DNA from: an uncultured Oscillospiraceae bacterium
Lineage (GTDB): Bacteria > Bacillota > Clostridia > Oscillospirales > Acutalibacteraceae
Direction: 5' to 3'
Assembly (NCBI GenBank): GCA_900554535.1
Contig: USIA01000049.1
Span: 1-10,375, forward strand
DNA: 10,375 nt
In this document: positions 6,145 to 10,375 of the stretch, piece after piece
Position numbering within the stretch: the first letter of the stretch is position 1
Layout of the letters: each line of letters begins with the position of its first letter
The notes under the pieces: generated by a model
The model's input: only the letters and a program-made list of their open reading frames with translations
What the model was told of the DNA's origin: nothing
Database searches by the model: none
Position numbers and translations under genes: made by a program

Positions 6145-7179
6145 ATGCAAGTCAATTTAAAAAGCATCAATCCCCTGCCGGTGCTGACATGGAACCGGCT
6201 GGGGGTCAACAGCGCATCGCTGCAGGCCGAGGCCCATGTGCAGCCTGCTTCTGTGCCGCAGGCGCCGGAGGATGTGGCGGCTGTGGAGACGGGGATGGGC
6301 GCGGAAACCGTCGCATTTGTCGCGCAAAACTGCACCGAATGCCATGTCTATGAGAGCGCTGGCAGTGAGGCGGAGACGCCTTATATGCAGCAATATACGC
6401 TCACAGCGGGCCAGGGCTTGGTAGACCGCACCTGCATTCGCGCCAAGGCGGGCAGCTCAATCACCGTGGTACAGTCCTATGTCGCGGGCGACGACAGTGC
6501 CTGCTTTCACGGCGGTCTGACGCAGATCATCGCCGAAAAAGGCGCGCATGTGCGCCTGGTGCAGGTACAGTTGCTCAATGACGCTTCCACACACTTTGAC
6601 GATGTTGGCGCGCAAATCGGCGACGACGCAACCGTCGAGCTTGTACAGGTCGAATTGGGCGGTGCGCAGGCCTTTGCAGGCTGCCTGGGCGCGCTGCAGG
6701 GATACCAGTCTAAATTCGATATCAAGACTGCCTATCTGGGCGATAACAGCCGCAAACTTGATTTTAACTATGTTGCGCGCCAGACCGGCCGCAAGACGAA
6801 CAGCGAGATACATGCGGCGGGCGCGTTGTTCGGCCGGAGCGAAAAGGTTTTCCGCGGAACGATCGACTTTCGGAAAGGGGCGGCGCGCTCGACTGGACAT
6901 GAGTCGGAGGATACGCTGCTGTTTAGCCCCGAAGCGCGCAACCGCACCGTGCCGTTAATCCTCTGCACCGAAGAGGATGTGGAAGGACAGCATGCGGCTA
7001 CAATCGGCAAGATCAATGCGCAGCGGATGTATTATTTGCAGTCGCGCGGCCTGAGCGAAGCGGAGGCCAAGCATTTGGTCGTGCTGGCGCAGTTTGCGCC
7101 GGTTTTTGCCGAAGTGCCGGACAAATCCCTGCGCGATCAGATTGATGAATATCTTGAGAGGAGGATGCAGTTTGTCTGA
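6145..7179 (+). CDS. sufD: SufD, second scaffold subunit of the SUF complex
   Basis: A 344-residue SufD, the SufB paralogue that completes the SufBC2D scaffold. The C-terminal half is recognisable: GRSEKVFRGTIDFRKGA (about residues 231-247), STGHESEDTLLFSP, and EGQHAATIGKINAQRMYYLQSRGLSE in which H283 matches the position of the iron-linked H360 of E. coli SufD. The N-terminal portion is poorly conserved and the protein is shorter than enterobacterial SufD, as is usual in Clostridia. ATG 6145 has a near-perfect SD, AAGGAGG (6131-6137), that shares bases with the sufB stop codon, 7 bases before the start. The last 8 bases overlap sufS. No disruption seen. Confidence 0.95.
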   Translation: MQVNLKSINPLPVLTWNRLGVNSASLQAEAHVQPASVPQAPEDVAAVETGMGAETVAFVAQNCTECHVYESAGSEAETPYMQQYTLTAGQGLVDRTCIRAKAGSSITVVQSYVAGDDSACFHGGLTQIIAEKGAHVRLVQVQLLNDASTHFDDVGAQIGDDATVELVQVELGGAQAFAGCLGALQGYQSKFDIKTAYLGDNSRKLDFNYVARQTGRKTNSEIHAAGALFGRSEKVFRGTIDFRKGAARSTGHESEDTLLFSPEARNRTVPLILCTEEDVEGQHAATIGKINAQRMYYLQSRGLSEAEAKHLVVLAQFAPVFAEVPDKSLRDQIDEYLERRMQFV

Positions 7180-8392
7180 TGAAATCCGGGAGCAGTTCCC
7201 TTTGCTGCAAAAACCGATCAACGGCAAGCCGCTGGTTTATCTCGACAGCGCGGCTACCGCGCAGCGCCCACAGGCTGTTTTGGACGCAGTAGAGGCCTTT
7301 TACCAAACGGAAAACGCCAACCCGCATCGCGGTCTGTATGATCTGGCCCTGCGTGCGACGGATGCTTATGAAGCCGCGCGCAAGCGGATTGCGCAGTTTC
7401 TTAATGCGCCGCCGGAGGAGGTCATTTTCACGCGCAATGCGAGCGAATCGTTGAACCTTCTGGCCTACAGTTGGGGCATGGCAAACCTGCATGCCGGCGA
7501 CCGCGTGGTCATCTCCATTTTGGAGCATCACAGCAATTTGGTACCTTGGCAGCAGGTTTGCCGGGCGACTGGCGCGAAGCTGGAATACCTGTATACCGAC
7601 CAGGACGGCATACTGCCGGATTCGGAGATCGAGAAGAAGATCACCAAAGGGGTCAAGATGGTCTCCATCACGCATGTCTCCAATGTGCTGGGCCTTTTGT
7701 CCCCAGTGGAAAAGGTGATCGCACGGGCGCATGCAGTCGGCGCGCTCTGCGCAGTGGACGGCGCCCAGAGCGTCCCCCATATGCGCGTGGATGTGCAGAA
7801 GCTGGGGGCGGACTTCCTGGCCTTTTCCGGCCACAAACTCTATGCGCCTATGGGCATCGGCGTGCTTTGGGGCCGCCGGGAGCTGCTCGAAGCCATGCCG
7901 CCTTTCCTGACTGGCGGCGAGATGATCGAGGATGTCAGCGAACAGGAGGCCACTTGGGCGCCACTTCCGCAAAAGTTTGAGGCCGGTACGCAGAATGCCG
8001 GTGGCGCGATTGGCCTGGCGGCTGCAATCGATTGGATGGAAAAAATCGGAATGGATCAAATCGAACGTCGTGAGGCAGATGTGATGGATTATGCACTCGA
8101 TCAGATGCTGCATTGCCCGCATATTGTGGTGTACGGCGATCCGACTGCCAAGCGGCACGGTTCCATTGCGTTTAATGTGGAGGACGTGCATCCGCATGAT
8201 GTGGCGAGCATTTTGGACGCGGACAATGTCTGCGTGCGCGCCGGCCATCACTGCGCCCAGCCACTGCTGCATCATCTGGGTCTGCGCGCCTGCGCACGCG
8301 CCAGTTTTGCCGTTTATAACAACCGGGCGGACGTCGATGCGTTGATTGCCAGCCTGAAGAAAGTAAGGGGGTGGCTCGGCTATGGGGCTTGA
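7172..8392 (+). CDS. sufS: SufS, group II cysteine desulfurase
   Basis: A 406-residue pyridoxal-phosphate enzyme that removes sulfur from L-cysteine as a persulfide and passes it to SufU. Seen: VYLDSAATAQRP near the N-terminus, the cofactor-binding region TRNASESLNLLAY, SITHVSNVLG, the PLP-binding lysine K222 in FSGHKLYAPMGIG, and the catalytic cysteine C361 in RAGHHCAQPL, the short-loop form typical of group II (SufS/CsdA) enzymes. ARASFAVYNN follows. The start is TTG at 7172: AGGAGG (7159-7164) lies exactly 7 bases upstream and the resulting length and N-terminus fit the family; a longer in-frame reading from 7094 lies within sufD and has no homologous look. It overlaps the sufD end by 8 bases and the sufU start by 11 bases. 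Confidence 0.97.
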   Translation: MSDEIREQFPLLQKPINGKPLVYLDSAATAQRPQAVLDAVEAFYQTENANPHRGLYDLALRATDAYEAARKRIAQFLNAPPEEVIFTRNASESLNLLAYSWGMANLHAGDRVVISILEHHSNLVPWQQVCRATGAKLEYLYTDQDGILPDSEIEKKITKGVKMVSITHVSNVLGLLSPVEKVIARAHAVGALCAVDGAQSVPHMRVDVQKLGADFLAFSGHKLYAPMGIGVLWGRRELLEAMPPFLTGGEMIEDVSEQEATWAPLPQKFEAGTQNAGGAIGLAAAIDWMEKIGMDQIERREADVMDYALDQMLHCPHIVVYGDPTAKRHGSIAFNVEDVHPHDVASILDADNVCVRAGHHCAQPLLHHLGLRACARASFAVYNNRADVDALIASLKKVRGWLGYGA

Positions 8393-8840
8393 GTCGATTT
8401 ATACACAGATTATTACGGAAAACAGCCGCTCCAAGGAATATAAGCATCCAGTTGAGGGTGCGACTGCGGTTGTCAAAGGCGTCAATCCCTCTTGCGGCGA
8501 TGAGATCGCACTGCAATTGCGCGTCAAGGACGGCGTGATCGAGGAGGCGGCGTTCGTGGGGGATGGCTGTGCGATTTCCCAGGCCTCCGCGTCTATTATG
8601 TGCGGCCTGATTGAGGGTAAGCCTGTCAAAGAGGCAGAGCACCTTGCACAGCTGTTCCTTAAGATGATCAAGGGCGAGGTGGATGAGAGCGCGCTTGACG
8701 AATTGGAGGACGCGCAGGCGTTCCGCGACATTGCCCACATGCCTGCCCGTGTCAAGTGCGCGGTGCTGGGCTGGCATACGCTGGAGGAGGCCCTGGACAC
8801 AGACAAATCGGGCACAGAGAAAAAGAAATCCACCTGCTGA
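8382..8840 (+). CDS. sufU: SufU, zinc-dependent sulfurtransferase partner of SufS
   Basis: A 152-residue SufU-type protein. In Bacillus subtilis SufU binds zinc and accepts the persulfide from SufS, rather than acting as a scaffold like IscU. Ligand residues are in place: C38 and D40 in NPSCGD, C63 in GDGCAISQAS and C126 in VKCAVLGW. The region between C63 and C126 contains the extra segment (about residues 92-116) that separates SufU from IscU, and the IscU HSCB-binding motif is absent. Start ATG 8382 lies within the end of sufS (11-base overlap) with AAGGGGGTG (8365-8373) upstream. The C-terminal tail is charged and lysine-rich (EKKKSTC) and probably disordered. Confidence 0.96.
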   Translation: MGLESIYTQIITENSRSKEYKHPVEGATAVVKGVNPSCGDEIALQLRVKDGVIEEAAFVGDGCAISQASASIMCGLIEGKPVKEAEHLAQLFLKMIKGEVDESALDELEDAQAFRDIAHMPARVKCAVLGWHTLEEALDTDKSGTEKKKSTC

Positions 8841-8854
8841 AGGAGAATGTATCG

Positions 8855-9193
8855 ATGCCGTTTATTGAGACAAAGACCAATCTTCCGATCACCGAAATAC
8901 AGGAGCAGTCCCTGAAGGAACAATTCGGCAATGCCATCGGCACACTCGGCAAAAGTGAGGGCTGGCTGATGCTCCGCTTTGAGGGCGGCTGCCATATGTG
9001 GTTCCAGGGCACGGATTCTCCTTGTGCGATTGCAGAGGTAAAGCTCTATGGCAAAGCGGATGCCTCGGCCTATGACAAGCTAACCGGCCAGATTACGGAT
9101 ATTCTGTCCCAAACGCTTGGGCTTCCCGCAAGCCGTATCTATGTCAAATATGAAGAATGCACGTACTGGGGCTTTTCCGGCAGCAATTTCTGA
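8855..9193 (+). CDS. MIF-like protein of the tautomerase superfamily
   Basis: A 112-residue protein that aligns by eye without major gaps to macrophage migration inhibitory factor (phenylpyruvate tautomerase family), usual length about 114. Seen: Pro2, which becomes the N-terminal catalytic base once Met is removed; K33 at the position of MIF Lys32; DSPCAIAEV at MIF's EPCALCSL; Y96 in RIYVKYEE at MIF Tyr95; and the C-terminal GFSGSNF resembling GWNNSTF. The second cysteine of MIF's CxxC is alanine (A60) and Asn97 is lysine (K98), so thiol-redox activity of that motif is unlikely and substrate range may differ. ATG 8855 has AAGGAG 9-10 bases upstream. It begins 14 bases after sufU and precedes the operon terminator, so it is probably co-transcribed with suf. 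Its substrate and any link to Fe-S assembly are unknown. Confidence 0.85.
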   Translation: MPFIETKTNLPITEIQEQSLKEQFGNAIGTLGKSEGWLMLRFEGGCHMWFQGTDSPCAIAEVKLYGKADASAYDKLTGQITDILSQTLGLPASRIYVKYEECTYWGFSGSNF

Positions 9194-9218
9194 CTCAATC
9201 TTGCAAGACAATTTTAAG

Positions 9219-9250
9219 GACCTGTCGTTTTTCAAGCGGCAGGTCTTTTT
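9219..9250 (+). terminator. Rho-independent terminator of the suf operon
   Basis: GACCTGTCG (9219-9227) pairs with CGGCAGGTC (9237-9245) with one G-T wobble and a 9-base loop, followed by five T residues (9246-9250). It lies 25 bases after the stop of the MIF-like gene and is the first terminator after sufC, supporting one six-gene transcript. The 124 bases from 9251 to 9374 hold no gene or motif that I can recognise. Confidence 0.85.
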
Positions 9251-9374
9251 GTATTGCAATTTCCTGGGAAAATGGAGATGAGAGGATGCAATCAGTTCCG
9301 CAAAAAAGACCTGGTTTTAAATCTCTGGCAGAATGAGGTTCATGCACAAATAAGAACCAAACGCATTTTTTGAG

Positions 9375-9419
9375 AAAATAAAAAATCCGGAAAACCGCAT
9401 TCTCATGCGACTTTCCGGA
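9375..9419 (-). terminator. Rho-independent terminator of the tRNA-Gln/tRNA-Pro unit
   Basis: On the minus strand a long stem pairs TCCGGAAA (complement of 9412-9419) with TTTCCGGA (complement of 9386-9393), with inner CGCAT/ATGCG pairs around a GAGA loop. It is followed by TTTTTTATTTT (complement of 9375-9385). It begins 8 bases after the 3' end of tRNA-Pro. Confidence 0.88.
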
Positions 9420-9427
9420 CAAAAATA

Positions 9428-9504
<77 letters not shown>

Positions 9505-9528
9505 AAAAGAAATGCCCCACGCGGGGCA
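9505..9528 (-). terminator. Terminator-like hairpin between the two tRNA genes
   Basis: On the minus strand TGCCCC and GGGGCA (complements of 9523-9528 and 9513-9518) form a perfect six-pair GC-rich stem with a 4-base loop, followed by TTTCTTTT (complement of 9505-9512). It looks like an intrinsic terminator, yet tRNA-Pro begins at the next base. It may cause partial termination or serve as a processing signal; which is not clear from sequence. Confidence 0.5.
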
Positions 9529-9531
9529 CTT

Positions 9532-9605
9532 TGGCTGCGGAAGAAGGATTCGAACCCTCACAAACAGAGTCAGAGTCTGTCGTGCTACCCTTACACAATT
9601 CCGCA
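9532..9605 (-). tRNA. tRNA-Gln (anticodon CTG)
   Basis: A 74-base tRNA including an encoded CCA end (complement of 9532-9534). The acceptor arms TGCGGAA and TTCCGCA pair fully. The anticodon stem ACAGA/TCTGT closes the loop CTCTGAC, giving anticodon CTG for glutamine CAG codons. The T-arm has GGTTCGAATCC, and the D-loop contains AAGGGTAG. First gene of the two-tRNA unit. Confidence 0.95.
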
Positions 9606-9610
9606 TCAAC

Positions 9611-9631
9611 GCTGGTCTGAAGCGAACCAGC
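9611..9631 (-). other. Stem-loop in the leader of the tRNA-Gln transcript
   Basis: GCTGGT (9611-9616) and ACCAGC (9626-9631) are perfect reverse complements around a 9-base loop, in the short leader between the predicted transcription start (about 9632) and the tRNA-Gln 5' end at 9605. It may help RNase P processing or leader stability; function is not known. Confidence 0.4.
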
Positions 9632-9638
9632 AAAATTA

Positions 9639-9666
9639 ATTATATCAAAATCCTAGAAAATGTCAA
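9639..9666 (-). promoter_or_regulatory. Strong extended -10 promoter for the tRNA pair
   Basis: On the minus strand a perfect TTGACA (complement of 9661-9666), a 16-base spacer and TATAAT (complement of 9639-9644) preceded by TGA, which makes an extended -10 (TGnTATAAT). Such near-consensus promoters are typical of stable RNA genes. It starts 29 bases past the stop codon of the upstream dehydrogenase gene, for which I see no terminator of its own. Confidence 0.88.
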
Positions 9667-9694
9667 GCGTTTCGCGCAAAAAATTTTATTTTTT

Positions 9695-10375
9695 TTACCT
9701 GGCACAGGAAGCAGATAAAATTGCCTCTGCACAGCGAATCCCGTCCACTGCTGCCGAGGTGATGCCGCCCGCATACCCGGCGCCTTCTCCGCAGGGATAA
9801 ATGCCCTGGTGTCCCACTGCTGCACAGTCCTGCCCGCGCACAATGCGTACCGGAGAGGAAGAGCGGCTTTCGACGGCTGTCAGGACGGCATCCGGCTGGT
9901 CAAATCCGTGCAGACGGTGCCCCATTTGACGGATGCCGTCCGCCAAAGCACGGGTCAGAAAGTCCGGCAGACAGGCATGCAGGTCGCATGGACGCACGCC
10001 GCGGCAGTAGGTTGGCGTGACCGAACCCAGTCGTGAACTGGCGCGGCCTTCCAAAAAATCGCCTACGCGCTGCACGGGCGCAATAAAGTTGCCGCCGCCT
10101 GCTGCGAACGCGGCAGATTCCAGCTCTCGTTGCAAACGAATGCCGGCCAAGGGATGGCTGCCGCCAAAATCCTGCGGCGTCAAGCCCACCAGCAGCGCGG
10201 CGTTTGCGTTTTTGCCATCACGCGCAAAATTGCTCATCCCATTCGTCACGACGCGGCCCTCTTCGCTGGCAGCGGGGACAACTGTGCCGCCCGGGCACAT
10301 GCAAAACGTATAGACCCCCCGGCCATCCGGCAGGTGAGCCACCAGTTTGTAATCCGCTGCGCCCAGCGCCGGGTG
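9695..10375 (-). CDS. COG2509-type FAD-dependent dehydrogenase, 5'-truncated by window edge
   Basis: The C-terminal 226 residues of a predicted NAD(P)/FAD-dependent oxidoreductase of the COG2509 (uncharacterised FAD-dependent dehydrogenase) type; the reading frame is open to the right edge. Recognisable stretches, in order: HPALGAADYKLV, VYTFCMCPGG, RVVTNGMS, FGGSHPLAGI, AAGGGNFIAPVQRVGDFL, GSVTPTYCRGV, DLHACLPDFLT, PDAVLTAVESRSSSPVRI, and YPCGEGAGYAGGITSAAVDGI near the C-terminus, a GEGAGYAGG segment likely to contact FAD. The N-terminal Rossmann GxGxxG motif expected for FAD binding lies outside the window. The physiological substrate of this family is not established, as far as I know. The stop codon TAA (complement of 9695-9697) lies 90 bases before tRNA-Gln on the same strand, with no clear terminator between them. 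Confidence 0.88.
   Translation of the reverse strand, partial: HPALGAADYKLVAHLPDGRGVYTFCMCPGGTVVPAASEEGRVVTNGMSNFARDGKNANAALLVGLTPQDFGGSHPLAGIRLQRELESAAFAAGGGNFIAPVQRVGDFLEGRASSRLGSVTPTYCRGVRPCDLHACLPDFLTRALADGIRQMGHRLHGFDQPDAVLTAVESRSSSPVRIVRGQDCAAVGHQGIYPCGEGAGYAGGITSAAVDGIRCAEAILSASCAR

Noticed and set aside
7013..8275. Long minus-strand open frame (420 codons) opposite sufS
   Set aside because: It lies antisense to a gene with full catalytic motifs, has no family resemblance or SD, and is His/Arg/Ala-rich as expected from reading GC-biased wobble positions backwards.
9251..9374. Search for a small gene, riboswitch or attachment site between the suf terminator and the tRNA terminator
   Set aside because: No open frame with an SD, no convincing structure, and no direct repeat of a tRNA 3' end that would suggest an integrated element.

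Overview
The window looks like chromosomal DNA of an anaerobic, low-oxygen-lifestyle Gram-positive bacterium of class Clostridia (Bacillota), most likely in the Oscillospiraceae/Ruminococcaceae range. The evidence is a complete clostridial-type SUF operon ending in SufU, a RecD2-ComF-MreB gene order, Bacillus-like Shine-Dalgarno (SD) sequences, frequent TTG/GTG starts and CCA-encoding tRNA genes. The taxonomic placement is inference; no rRNA or other marker is present.

Layout. Bases 2-1192 (+) hold the C-terminal half of a RecD2-type helicase, cut at its Walker A motif by the window edge. It overlaps comF (1182-1847, +). A consensus sigma-A promoter (1851-1879) then drives an MreB/Mbl-like actin homologue that starts at a GTG (1939-2964, +). 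A bidirectional terminator (2980-3012) separates it from a convergent DtxR-family metal regulator (3027-3716, -). That regulator has its own promoter, and a TTAGG-N4-CCTAA palindrome lies just downstream of the predicted start of transcription.

Divergent from the regulator, after a 251-base intergenic region with two candidate promoters and a second palindrome, lies the SUF iron-sulfur cluster operon: sufC, sufB, sufD, sufS, sufU (3968-8840, +). The genes overlap or nearly touch. A small MIF/phenylpyruvate-tautomerase-like gene follows 14 bases later (8855-9193) and a rho-independent terminator closes the unit. SufS takes sulfur from cysteine, SufU accepts it, and SufBCD assembles the cluster using SufC ATPase activity. 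A metal-sensing regulator transcribed away from this operon makes physiological sense, but control of suf by it is not shown.

From 9375 onward everything is on the minus strand: a tRNA-Gln(CTG)-tRNA-Pro(CGG) pair with an extended -10 promoter, an internal terminator-like hairpin and a strong final terminator, and then the C-terminal half of a COG2509-type FAD-dependent dehydrogenase running off the right edge.

I see no mobile element, CRISPR array, phage gene or defence system. The window is mostly core metabolism. The observations most worth following are the regulator/SUF pairing with its two palindromes, the MIF-like gene at the end of the suf operon, and the hairpin between the two tRNAs.
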